From: Cytophagaceae bacterium
GTDB taxonomy: Bacteria > Bacteroidota > Bacteroidia > Cytophagales > Spirosomataceae
Assembly: GCA_947450365.1 (NCBI GenBank)
Contig: CANFVE010000007.1
Location: forward strand, 31,836-95,835
Length of the DNA: 64,000 nt
Reading direction: 5' to 3'
The translations under genes and the position numbers were made by a program. The notes beneath the pieces were generated by a model. It saw only the letters and a list, made by a program, of their open reading frames with translations. It searched no databases and had not been told where the DNA came from. This document shows, piece by piece, positions 35,383-43,483 of this stretch; the first letter of the stretch is position 1; every line of letters begins with the position of its first letter.

Positions 35383-38300
35383 ATGAGAACAGCATCCCTT
35401 CGGTGGCTTGTGGTATTTTTCGTGGGGCTATCCGTTCCCATCTTCGCCCAGGTCACTTTTCCCTTAAACGATGTCGCTAGTCCTAAATCTGGCTACTATG
35501 CATTTGTAAATGTAAACATCGTTAAAGACACAAAAACAACCTTACGAAATGCCATTTTGATCATCAAACAGGGTAAAATTGAGGCCATTGGCCAAAATCT
35601 TCCTCTGCCCAAAGATGCCATCCTGGTGGACTGTCAAAACAAATTCATATATCCTTCCTTCATCGACGCCTACAGCGATTATGGTTCAGCACCTGTACAA
35701 GCGGGAACCTTCAATTACCGCGCACCTTCGCAAATGGTTTCTAATACAAAGGGCCCATACGCTTGGAATCAAGCGCTTAAAACCGAAGTTTCCTTCGCGA
35801 AACAATTTGTGGTTCAAGATGCGAAGGCAAAAGACCTACGGAAATTGGGCTTTGGAACCGTACTTGCCCATCAGATGGACGGGATTTCGCGCGGAACGGG
35901 AGCCGTGGTAACCTTGGCGAAAGAAAAAGAAAATTTGGTCTTATTAAAGGAAAAAGCTTCTGCACATTATTCGTTAGACAAGGGAAGTTCCACCCAGGAT
36001 TATCCAAATTCATTAATGGGTAGCGTGGCACTATTGCGCCAACATTTTTTAGACGCTGCCTGGTACAAATCGAAACCGGCCAAAGAAGGCACAAATTTAA
36101 CCTTGCAATCTTTTAATGAGCAAGCGAGTTTGCCCCAGATTTTTGAGGTCTCGGACAAATGGTCCGCGCTTCGCGCAGATAAAATTGGTGACGAGTTCGG
36201 TGTGCAATACATCATTAAAGCCAGCGGAAATGAATATCAGCGGATTGAAGACATGAAAGCCACGAAGGCATCCTTCATTTTGCCAGTAAATTATCCGCAA
36301 GCGATGGATTTGGAAGACCCGACGGACGCGCGCTTTGTTACGATCGCCGAACTTAAACATTGGGAATTAGCGGCTACGAATGCAGCGGCCTTTGAAAAGG
36401 CGGGGATTCCGTTTGCTTTGACGACTCATGGACTTAAAGATGTAAGCCAATTTTTACCTAATGTTCGCAAGGCCATTCAAATGGGACTTAGTGAACAAAA
36501 GGCCTTGGAGGCATTAACTTCTGCACCGGCTGGCTTGTTGGGGATGGCGGACCAAGTGGGAAGTTTGGACCCAGGCAAATGGGCCAATTTTTTAATCACC
36601 ACCGGCCCTATTTTTGCTGAAAAAACGCAAATTATCGAAAACTGGATTCAAGGAAACGCATACGTTCAAGCCTCCGAGGCATGGAATGACATCGCGGGTA
36701 AATATTCGCTGAGTATTGGCAAAGACCCATTTAGCCTGAAAATTAGTGGGGAACCGGGTGCATACAAAGCGCAAATCATGGGGAAGGATACGATTTCGGC
36801 AGAGATAAGCCAAAAAGAATCCTTGGTAAATCTGGGCTATACCACGAAAGCAGATAAAGGCAAAAAAACGCGATTAACCGGAACCTTACAAGGTGGAAAA
36901 TGGCAAGGAACGGGCCAATTGGCCAATGGCGATTGGGTTTCTTGGCAAGCCGTTCGGGAGGGTAATCCTACTTCGGATAGCACCCGAAAAATGCCGGTAA
37001 AAGCGGAGGAATTAGGCGCCGTCGTATTCCCATTCAATGGCTATGGGCAAAAAACCATTCCGAAATCGGAAACGATTTTGATTAAAAATGCGACCGTTTG
37101 GACGAACGAAAAATCGGGAGTTTTGCAGGGTTCGGATGTTTTGGTCAAACAAGGAAAGATAGTTCAAGTGGGTAAAAACCTTAAAGATGCTACCGCTCGT
37201 GTCATCGACGGAACGGGCAAACACGTAACGGCTGGGATTATCGACGAACACTCGCATGTGGGGGCCACGGGGGGAATCAATGAATGTTCGCAATCCGTGA
37301 CCGCCGAGGTGCGCGTAGCAGACGTGGTCGATCCAGAAGATGTAGATATCTATCGCCAATTAAGTGGTGGGGTGACATCGAGTCATATTTTACATGGAAG
37401 TTGCAATACGATCGGCGGTCAAACGCAATTGTTGAAATTCCGTTGGGGACAAACGGCCGAAGGCTTGAAATTTGCGAATTGGGATCCTTTCATCAAATTC
37501 GCCCTGGGCGAAAACGTGAAACGTTCTTATAACACGAGCAATGCGCGTTTTCCAGATACCCGCATGGGGGTGGAACAGGTGTTGACGGATGCCTTTACAC
37601 GTGCGCAGGATTATGCGAAACAAGGTCCGGGCAAACGGATTGATTTGGAACTGGAGGCTTTGGTTGAAATTTTACAACATAAACGTTTCATCACCTGCCA
37701 CTCGTATGTACAAAGTGAAATCACGGCGATTCTTCGTGTGGCAGATAAATTTGGCTTCACGGTCAATACCTTTACCCATATTTTGGAAGGCTATAAAGTA
37801 GCCGATAAAATGAAGGCGCATGAGGCGAATGCCTCGACGTTCTCAGATTGGTGGAATTACAAAATGGAGGTATTAGACGCCATTCCGGCGAATGCCTACA
37901 TTATGCAGAAGGTTGGGATAAATGTGGCGATTAATTCAGATGATGCGGAAATGGCGCGTCGTTTAAATCAAGAAGCGGCCAAATCGGTGAAATACACAGG
38001 TATGTCGGAAGAAGATGCTTTGAAAATGGTGACATTGAATCCGGCGAAAATGCTTCATGTGGCGGATCGCGTGGGTAGTATCAAAGAAGGGAAAGATGCG
38101 GATTTGGTGATTTGGTCAGACCATCCTTTGAGTATTTATGCGAAATCGGAAAAGACGATTGTCGACGGAGCCGTTGTTTTTGATCGGGAGGTAGATGCCA
38201 AATTACAGGCGGATTTAAAAGCAGAAAAGCAGCGCTTAGTTCAAAAAATGATTTCTGCCAAAAAAGGGGGCGCTTCGACTCGTCCTGCTGCTCCATCTTT

Positions 38301-38394
38301 CAAAGCAGAAAATATGTGCGAAGAAGATCATGACCATGGCAAAAGTCTTTGGGATCGTATTTCACACCGAATGATTGTTACAGAAAACGAATAA
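35383..38394 (+). CDS. two-domain amidohydrolase family protein, first domain degenerate
   Basis: A 1003-residue exported protein made of two amidohydrolase (imidazolonepropionase-like TIM-barrel) domains, residues about 25-430 and 540-945. The second domain keeps the metal ligands: HSH at His623/His625 (IIDEHSHVG), His in ITCHSYVQSE, His in TFTHILEGYK and Asp in AINSDDAEMA. The first has lost them: the HxH position reads FIDAYSDYG, and the late Asp region reads ALTTHGLKD. So domain 1 is probably structural or substrate-binding. The protein ends in a His/Asp-rich tail (CEEDHDHGKSLW). Signal peptide ends near PIFAQ. It is followed 11 nt later by a related amidohydrolase gene. Likely substrates: cyclic amides or peptides. 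Confidence 0.88.
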   Translation: MRTASLRWLVVFFVGLSVPIFAQVTFPLNDVASPKSGYYAFVNVNIVKDTKTTLRNAILIIKQGKIEAIGQNLPLPKDAILVDCQNKFIYPSFIDAYSDYGSAPVQAGTFNYRAPSQMVSNTKGPYAWNQALKTEVSFAKQFVVQDAKAKDLRKLGFGTVLAHQMDGISRGTGAVVTLAKEKENLVLLKEKASAHYSLDKGSSTQDYPNSLMGSVALLRQHFLDAAWYKSKPAKEGTNLTLQSFNEQASLPQIFEVSDKWSALRADKIGDEFGVQYIIKASGNEYQRIEDMKATKASFILPVNYPQAMDLEDPTDARFVTIAELKHWELAATNAAAFEKAGIPFALTTHGLKDVSQFLPNVRKAIQMGLSEQKALEALTSAPAGLLGMADQVGSLDPGKWANFLITTGPIFAEKTQIIENWIQGNAYVQASEAWNDIAGKYSLSIGKDPFSLKISGEPGAYKAQIMGKDTISAEISQKESLVNLGYTTKADKGKKTRLTGTLQGGKWQGTGQLANGDWVSWQAVREGNPTSDSTRKMPVKAEELGAVVFPFNGYGQKTIPKSETILIKNATVWTNEKSGVLQGSDVLVKQGKIVQVGKNLKDATARVIDGTGKHVTAGIIDEHSHVGATGGINECSQSVTAEVRVADVVDPEDVDIYRQLSGGVTSSHILHGSCNTIGGQTQLLKFRWGQTAEGLKFANWDPFIKFALGENVKRSYNTSNARFPDTRMGVEQVLTDAFTRAQDYAKQGPGKRIDLELEALVEILQHKRFITCHSYVQSEITAILRVADKFGFTVNTFTHILEGYKVADKMKAHEANASTFSDWWNYKMEVLDAIPANAYIMQKVGINVAINSDDAEMARRLNQEAAKSVKYTGMSEEDALKMVTLNPAKMLHVADRVGSIKEGKDADLVIWSDHPLSIYAKSEKTIVDGAVVFDREVDAKLQADLKAEKQRLVQKMISAKKGGASTRPAAPSFKAENMCEEDHDHGKSLWDRISHRMIVTENE

Positions 38395-38405
38395 AAGAAA
38401 TAGAC

Positions 38406-39704
38406 ATGAAAAATATATTCATCATTGCATTAGGATTGATTTCTTTGGGCGTTTTCGCACAGGAAACCATGCATCCTTCTCCGGCACAATCGAAGACGAT
38501 TGTCATTACAGGAGCAACTTTGCACGTGGGCAATGGGACCGTTCGGACGGGAACCGTTGTGATTGAAAAAGGAAAATTGAAAATTGAAGCAACGGCCCCA
38601 ACCATCACGGTGGCCATGGAACATATCGATGCGACGGGCAAACATGTGTATCCGGGAATTATCGCACCGAATACGAATTTGGGTTTGGTGGAAGTGAGTT
38701 CGACGAAATCCACCACCGACTTCGAAGAATTAGGGGAAATTCATCCAAACATTCGTTCAATTGTCGCCTACAACACGGACAGCAAGGTCATAAATACCCT
38801 GCGGACAAACGGGGTTTTATTAGCTCAAATTGTCCCTCAAGGGGGCTTAATTCCGGGAACATCTACGGTAGTCCAATTGGACGCCTGGAACTGGGAAGAT
38901 GCTGCGTATGCGATGGACAACGGGGTTCATATGACGATGCCGGCACTGATTAATCGGCCGACCAATGCAGGATTTCGTCGGGGCCAAATGGAAGGCGATC
39001 CGGTGAAAATGGGCTTGGAACGAATCGCAACCGCCCGCACATTTTTTAAAGAAGCGCAGGCTTATTTAAATGAAAAGATGCATGCGGAGGTAAATTTAAA
39101 GTATGAGGCATGCAAGGGACTTTTTGATCGATCTAAATCGCTGTATGTGCATTGTGATTTGGTGAAGGAGATGTTGGCCGCCATTCAATTTGCGAATGAA
39201 TTTAAATTTAAATTAGTCATAGCCGGGGGTGCGGATTCCTGGATGATTGGCGATATTTTGCGTGATAATCAGGTAGCGGTCATTCTTTCAGAGCCTCATA
39301 GTTTACCTGCGACGGACGACGATGCGGTGGATCAACCCTATAAAACAGGAGCGATGCTACAAAAAGCCGGAGTGCTTTTTACCATTTGCCAAGACGCAGG
39401 GGATGGATATACGCAACAACGCAATTTGCCTTTCCAAGCCGGAACCATGGCCGCGTATGGCCTAAGCCAAGACCAAGCGCTACAAGCGATTACCTTGAAT
39501 GCCGCTAAAATCCTGGGGATTGATGCGCGGACAGGAAGCCTTGAAACTGGAAAAGATGCAAATATCGTGATCAGTTCAGGGGATTTATTGGACATGAAAT
39601 CGAGCCAAGTGACCCATGCCTTTATTCAAGGTCGGGCAATCGATTTAGCCAATAAACACACGCAATTATTCGATCGATATAAGTACAAATATTCGATTAA
39701 ATAA
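38406..39704 (+). CDS. amidohydrolase-fold protein lacking the usual metal ligands
   Basis: A 432-residue exported protein (signal peptide FIIALGLISLGVFAQ, start fixed at 38406; the frame is open 57 nt further upstream inside the preceding gene). The fold is amidohydrolase: KHVYPGIIAPNTNLGL replaces the usual GxIDxHxH, so the first His pair is NTN, and the barrel strand before the expected ligands reads KLVIAGGADSW and VILSEPHSLP. C-terminal NAAKILGIDARTGSLETGKDANIVI is the conserved small beta-domain. Because no HxH and no late metal Asp are visible, it is probably a non-catalytic partner of the upstream two-domain protein, whose first domain it resembles. An intrinsic terminator follows. 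Confidence 0.83.
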   Translation: MKNIFIIALGLISLGVFAQETMHPSPAQSKTIVITGATLHVGNGTVRTGTVVIEKGKLKIEATAPTITVAMEHIDATGKHVYPGIIAPNTNLGLVEVSSTKSTTDFEELGEIHPNIRSIVAYNTDSKVINTLRTNGVLLAQIVPQGGLIPGTSTVVQLDAWNWEDAAYAMDNGVHMTMPALINRPTNAGFRRGQMEGDPVKMGLERIATARTFFKEAQAYLNEKMHAEVNLKYEACKGLFDRSKSLYVHCDLVKEMLAAIQFANEFKFKLVIAGGADSWMIGDILRDNQVAVILSEPHSLPATDDDAVDQPYKTGAMLQKAGVLFTICQDAGDGYTQQRNLPFQAGTMAAYGLSQDQALQAITLNAAKILGIDARTGSLETGKDANIVISSGDLLDMKSSQVTHAFIQGRAIDLANKHTQLFDRYKYKYSIK

Positions 39705-39721
39705 AGCAACATAACTATATG

Positions 39722-39751
39722 AAAAAGAGGGCTTTAGGTCCTCTTTTTTTT
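39722..39751 (+). terminator. intrinsic terminator after the amidohydrolase pair
   Basis: Arms AAAAAGAGGGC (39722-39732) and the facing GTCCTCTTTTT, 5-nt loop, then a long T run. It starts 18 nt after the stop at 39704. Confidence 0.85.
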
Positions 39752-39929
39752 GTTTCGGGCTAGGTCATTTGGGGCTAATTTGTCATTAAACGCCGATTCT
39801 GTGGCGCGAAAAGAGAATGAATATCAGTTTAATTATTTTCCTACAACATTTAAGGGGGATTGTTTGCCTATTTGGATACAATTCTAAATATTTCATTTGT
39901 CCAACTAACCACTATAATCCCTAAAGCCC
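39752..39929. other. intergenic region before the XRE regulator
   Basis: A/T-rich spacer. It contains TTTG at 39863-39866 and, 18 nt later, TAAATATT (39885-39892), a two-mismatch -7 candidate for the XRE gene. No RNA gene or repeat seen. Confidence 0.3.
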
Positions 39930-40136
39930 ATGAAAACCAAGTTAAATTTTTCCGTCCTCTTGATTAAATCGCGGCAATCAAAACAGTTAACGCAGCGAGA
40001 AGTGGCCAGCGCCGTGGGCGTTAGCCAAAGTGCCTACAATTATTGGGAATCTGGTAAACATTATCCCAATGTGCAAAAACTGGTCAACCTCACGCGGGTA
40101 TTGAATATCCCACTCGAGGAGATGATTAGCACCTAA
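39930..40136 (+). CDS. small XRE-family helix-turn-helix regulator
   Basis: A 68-residue protein consisting only of a Cro/C1-type HTH domain: helices 2 and 3 are QREVASAVGVSQSAYNYWESG, with the typical end KLVNLTRVLNIPLEEMIS. There is no ligand or effector domain. It is a single-gene transcript, isolated by terminators on both sides (39722 and 40143). No toxin partner is adjacent, so a toxin-antitoxin role is not supported. The target is unknown; small XRE proteins of this type in Bacteroidota often act as autoregulators or competence/stress regulators. Confidence 0.85.
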   Translation: MKTKLNFSVLLIKSRQSKQLTQREVASAVGVSQSAYNYWESGKHYPNVQKLVNLTRVLNIPLEEMIST

Positions 40137-40142
40137 TGCAGG

Positions 40143-40176
40143 GACCTTGGAACGATAAATTCCAAGGTCTTTTTAT
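40143..40176 (+). terminator. intrinsic terminator after the XRE gene
   Basis: A perfect 10-bp stem (GACCTTGGAA at 40143-40152 and TTCCAAGGTC at 40160-40169), 7-nt loop, and TTTTTATT tail, 6 nt after the stop. The strongest hairpin in the window by eye. Confidence 0.92.
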
Positions 40177-40193
40177 TCGTTCTTGAATATGTT

Positions 40194-40201
40194 TACCTTT
40201 G
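40194..40201 (+). promoter_or_regulatory. Bacteroidota -7 promoter element before the 40206 lipoprotein, nearly leaderless
   Basis: TACCTTTG is an exact TAnnTTTG match that ends only 4 nt before the ATG at 40206. A start site about 5-7 nt downstream of the element would give a leaderless or near-leaderless mRNA; otherwise a later start codon is used. Confidence 0.45.
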
Positions 40202-40205
40202 CCTC

Positions 40206-40769
40206 ATGATCGTTGTACGCACACGTTTTCTTTTTGCTTTATTCCTTTTCGCAAGCCTGCTGCTAGGCTGTGGAAATGACGAAATCGTGCAGCAAAAAAA
40301 CACCTATTATCCTTGGGAAAGCTATTTGACTACCGAAATCGCCTACGTGATTAAACAGGGCAATCGCCTTCAAAAATCGGTTATTTTGGACGGGGAAAAG
40401 GAAGAAAAGATGTTGCCAGACGTGGATTGGAAAAAGGAATGGGCGCTATTTTTAGAAGCGGATTTGAACAAAGCAGCCTATCAAACAGCCTATGACCATT
40501 TTTCTGAACCGGGGATGATTTGGTATTCCTTGAAACCCGGGGAAAATTTGTCAGTCAAAAAATTCGTGCTTCACGTAGATGCGGAGGAGAGGCCCGTGAA
40601 AGTTGAAATCGAAGTCGAGCAAAAAAACCTCCTGTTCGAGACGCATAAAAAACTTTTCATGAACTTTTCAGAGGGGCATGTGGAAACGTATTACATCGAG
40701 GGGAGCCAACAAATGACCTGGACCAAGCCCACCGAATACAAATTAATGGGTGTTTTACTCCCCAAATAA
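40206..40769 (+). CDS. lipoprotein of unknown function
   Basis: A 187-residue putative lipoprotein with signal peptide (RFLFALFLFASLLLGC) and lipobox LLGC at about Cys22. The mature part is mixed alpha/beta with a central segment WYSLKPGENLSVKKFVLHVDAEERPVKVEIEVEQKN, typical of small periplasmic beta-sandwich proteins. Not recognised. No catalytic motif. It converges on cysM with a 15-nt overlap. Confidence 0.75.
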   Translation: MIVVRTRFLFALFLFASLLLGCGNDEIVQQKNTYYPWESYLTTEIAYVIKQGNRLQKSVILDGEKEEKMLPDVDWKKEWALFLEADLNKAAYQTAYDHFSEPGMIWYSLKPGENLSVKKFVLHVDAEERPVKVEIEVEQKNLLFETHKKLFMNFSEGHVETYYIEGSQQMTWTKPTEYKLMGVLLPK

Positions 40770-41630
40770 GCCGCTTGATAAATAGCGATCCCCGCGGTCA
40801 CAAAGAATACACACGATTAGACCTTCCTCCAATTCTTCGGCCAAGCGCACACTTGCCGCCACACCTCCCCCGCTACTCATTCCGGCAAAAATACCTTCGA
40901 CCTTCGCCAGTCTCCGTGTCATGTCAGTAGCTTCTGTTTCGGAAATATCCATAATGCGATCGACTCGTTCGGGTTGATAAATTTTAGGCCGATATTCGAT
41001 AGGCCAGCGCCGGATGCCTGGGATTTTGGAACCTTCGGTCGGTTGGCAGCCCACAATCTGAATCCCCGGGTTTTGCTCTTTTAAATACATCGAGGTGCCC
41101 ATGATCGTTCCGGTCGTTCCCATAGAACTCACAAAATGCGTTACCCCGCCTAAGGTATCGCGATAGATTTCAGGGCCTGTTGTTTTATAATGCGCCAGGT
41201 AATTATCCGGATTTTCGAATTGATTTAATAAGAAATATTCGCCTGTGCTTGCTTTTTCGACCGCATAATCCCGCGCCGATTCAATGCTTTCTGTCAGCGT
41301 AACCTTTGCCCCAAAGGCTTCCATGGTCAATACCCGTTCGCGTGTCGAATTTGCCGGCATCGCTAATTCGATTTCGATGCCGTACAAGCGCGCAATCATC
41401 GCCAAGGCGATTCCCGTATTGCCAGACGTGGCCTCTATGAGTTTGGTGCCCGCATGAATATCCCCACGTTCGATTGCCCCTTGAATCATATTTTTAGCTG
41501 CCCGGTCTTTGACAGACCCTCCGGGATTATTTCCTTCTAATTTCCCATAAATCTTCACCTTCGGGTTCGCGTGTAAGCGTTTGATTTCCACGAGGGGGGT
41601 ATTGCCGATCAAGTCTAAAAGCTCGGTCAT
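40755..41630 (-). CDS. cysM: cysteine synthase (O-acetylserine sulfhydrylase, CysM/CysK type)
   Basis: A 291-residue PLP enzyme that makes L-cysteine from O-acetylserine and sulfide. The PLP lysine sits in GGSVKDRAAKNMI, the phosphate and substrate loops in EATSGNTGIALAM, and the late glycine loop in GIFAGMSSGGGVAAS. The short length and ECNPGGS-like start (here EGNNPGGSVKDR) indicate the CysM type. It follows the serine O-acetyltransferase by a single nucleotide, so the two steps of cysteine synthesis are coupled. The whole unit starts with bshC. The CysM/CysK distinction is not certain. Confidence 0.93.
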   Translation of the reverse strand: MTELLDLIGNTPLVEIKRLHANPKVKIYGKLEGNNPGGSVKDRAAKNMIQGAIERGDIHAGTKLIEATSGNTGIALAMIARLYGIEIELAMPANSTRERVLTMEAFGAKVTLTESIESARDYAVEKASTGEYFLLNQFENPDNYLAHYKTTGPEIYRDTLGGVTHFVSSMGTTGTIMGTSMYLKEQNPGIQIVGCQPTEGSKIPGIRRWPIEYRPKIYQPERVDRIMDISETEATDMTRRLAKVEGIFAGMSSGGGVAASVRLAEELEEGLIVCILCDRGDRYLSSGLFGE

Positions 41631-41631
41631 G

Positions 41632-42435
41632 TTATTCTTGGATCAATTTGGAATTAGCTTGGTGGTAAATTTTGGTGTTTGGCGCGACGCTATGGGTCAA
41701 CCAAACGTTTCCTCCTATCACCGAATGCTCACCTACTACCGTTTCTCCTCCTAAAATGGTGGCGCCGGAATAAATAACGACATGATTCTCGATGGTCGGG
41801 TGCCGCTTCGTCGAAGCCATTTTTTTATCCACCGAAAGCGCACCGAGCGTCACGCCTTGGTATATTTTCACATGTTCCCCGATCACGCAAGTCTCCCCGA
41901 TCACAATCCCAGTTCCATGATCCATGAAGAAATATTGCCCAATTTGCGCGCCAGGATGTATGTCGATTCCAGTTTTGGAATGAGCATATTCCGTTAAAAT
42001 TCGGGGAATCAAAGGAATCTGTAATTCATGTAATCCATGTGCCAAGCGGTAAAAAGCCAAGGCATAAAAGCCCGGATATGTCCGAATCACCTCATAATCG
42101 GTAGTCGCCGCCGGGTCCCCGTTCACCATCGCTTCCACATCGGTTAATAAAATCGCATAAATCGCAGGAATTTTTTGCATGAATGCTGCCGAAAGCATCT
42201 GTGGACTTTCTTTTAAATCCGCTTTCATCGCGTGCAGCATGCTTTCCAAGCCATTTTCCACACTTTCCCAAACGGCCTTTAATTCTTCTGGGGATTGGAT
42301 ATGCATACGCGTCTGCTCCGGAAAAAGAGTGAGAACAATTTTTGTAAATAGTTTTTTGATCTCCGACGTGGCGGGAAATGGCCGACTCGTTTGGTGTTTT
42401 TGTAAGATCTCAGCCAAAAATGATTCAGGAAGCAT
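41632..42435 (-). CDS. cysE: serine O-acetyltransferase
   Basis: A 267-residue hexapeptide-repeat acetyltransferase producing O-acetyl-L-serine for cysteine synthesis. The left-handed beta-helix repeats begin at GIDIHPGAQIGQYFFMDHG and run through VIGETCVIGEHVKIYQGVTLG to VIYSGATILGGETVVGEHSVIGG. The catalytic His is in MDHGTGIVIGET, with the N-terminal helical domain (residues 1-140) typical of the EpsC/long CysE form. It is 1 nt upstream of cysM and 8 nt downstream of mnmH in the same operon. Confidence 0.95.
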   Translation of the reverse strand: MLPESFLAEILQKHQTSRPFPATSEIKKLFTKIVLTLFPEQTRMHIQSPEELKAVWESVENGLESMLHAMKADLKESPQMLSAAFMQKIPAIYAILLTDVEAMVNGDPAATTDYEVIRTYPGFYALAFYRLAHGLHELQIPLIPRILTEYAHSKTGIDIHPGAQIGQYFFMDHGTGIVIGETCVIGEHVKIYQGVTLGALSVDKKMASTKRHPTIENHVVIYSGATILGGETVVGEHSVIGGNVWLTHSVAPNTKIYHQANSKLIQE

Positions 42436-42443
42436 AGGCGGTT

Positions 42444-43481
42444 TTATTTCTCCATAAAATTAATAGACAATTGCCGAATTACCGCATCCGTTTGAGTTTT
42501 CGTATCGAGCGTTTGTAATTCCATCCGCTGGATCGATGCGTCCGTCCGCTGTTCCAATCCATGCAAATATGCCTTGTCATAATAATGAAGCGTCAGGTCC
42601 GCCACAAGGCTAAAATCGTTATTTTCAAGGGCAAGAACGGCTTCCTGAAAGTGTTGACCGCCCATCCGTTTTTTGATTTTTTCCAAGGCCTGTGCAAGCA
42701 TTTCTTTGGGATATTTCGCATATACTTCGACCAAATGCGGCAATCGATACTCCGCCTCGATGTCCAAAAACAAAACAGGAGCCGCACGTAATTGCTCATA
42801 AAAGGGCGCACTCATGAAGACTTTTCCGATGTGCCGACTTTCATCTTCCATCCAAATCTCCTTCCCATAATCCATTCCTCGAAGGTCATGGACGACTAAA
42901 TTTTCAAAATGCTCGCTGGTAGGCTGTGGCGTCAATCCCAAATGCCCAAAGGCCGAACCGCGATGATGCGCCAAACCCTCCAAATCCACCACCTGATAGC
43001 CGCGTTTTTTCATTTCCAATAATATCTCCGTTTTCCCACTTCCCGTTTTCCCCCCCAAGACACGAATAGGAATAGGCTTTTCTAAGATTTCAAGCACATA
43101 ATTTCGATAGGCTTTGTATCCGCCGACCAACAATTTTACATTCAATCCCGCCGTTTCAAATAACCATGCCATGCTCGATGAACGCATGCCGCCTCGCCAA
43201 CAATGCACCAATACCGTACCATCTACCGCTAATTTCTTCACCTGTTTTACCCAGCCAGCTAATTTCGGCCCCACGAATTCGAGGCCTAATTCGATGGCTT
43301 GGTCTTTTCCGCGTTGTTTGTAGTAGGTCCCCACCGCAGCGCGTTCGACGTCATCAAAAATCGGCAATGAAATCGCCCCGGGAATGTGTGCTCGGGTAAA
43401 TTCCCCTGGCGAACGAACATCCAACACCGGATAGCTTCGCGCCGCATCTAAAAAAGCTTCAGGATGTAATTTCTCTGCCAT
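42444..43481 (-). CDS. mnmH: tRNA 2-selenouridine synthase
   Basis: A 345-residue enzyme that converts 2-thiouridine to 2-selenouridine (via geranylation) at the tRNA wobble position. The N-terminal rhodanese domain carries the active cysteine in LVHCWRGGMRSS, and the C-terminal P-loop NTPase domain has GGKTGSGKTEILLEM and LEGLAHHRGSAFG, the MnmH signature. It needs selenophosphate from SelD, which is not in this window. Its place between bshC and cysE is notable: all four genes handle thiol or sulfur chemistry and are 2-8 nt apart. Confidence 0.93.
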   Translation of the reverse strand: MAEKLHPEAFLDAARSYPVLDVRSPGEFTRAHIPGAISLPIFDDVERAAVGTYYKQRGKDQAIELGLEFVGPKLAGWVKQVKKLAVDGTVLVHCWRGGMRSSSMAWLFETAGLNVKLLVGGYKAYRNYVLEILEKPIPIRVLGGKTGSGKTEILLEMKKRGYQVVDLEGLAHHRGSAFGHLGLTPQPTSEHFENLVVHDLRGMDYGKEIWMEDESRHIGKVFMSAPFYEQLRAAPVLFLDIEAEYRLPHLVEVYAKYPKEMLAQALEKIKKRMGGQHFQEAVLALENNDFSLVADLTLHYYDKAYLHGLEQRTDASIQRMELQTLDTKTQTDAVIRQLSINFMEK

Positions 43482-43483
43482 TT

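Noticed and set aside
39930..40136. Antitoxin of a toxin-antitoxin pair
   Set aside because: No toxin-like gene next to it; terminators isolate it on both sides.
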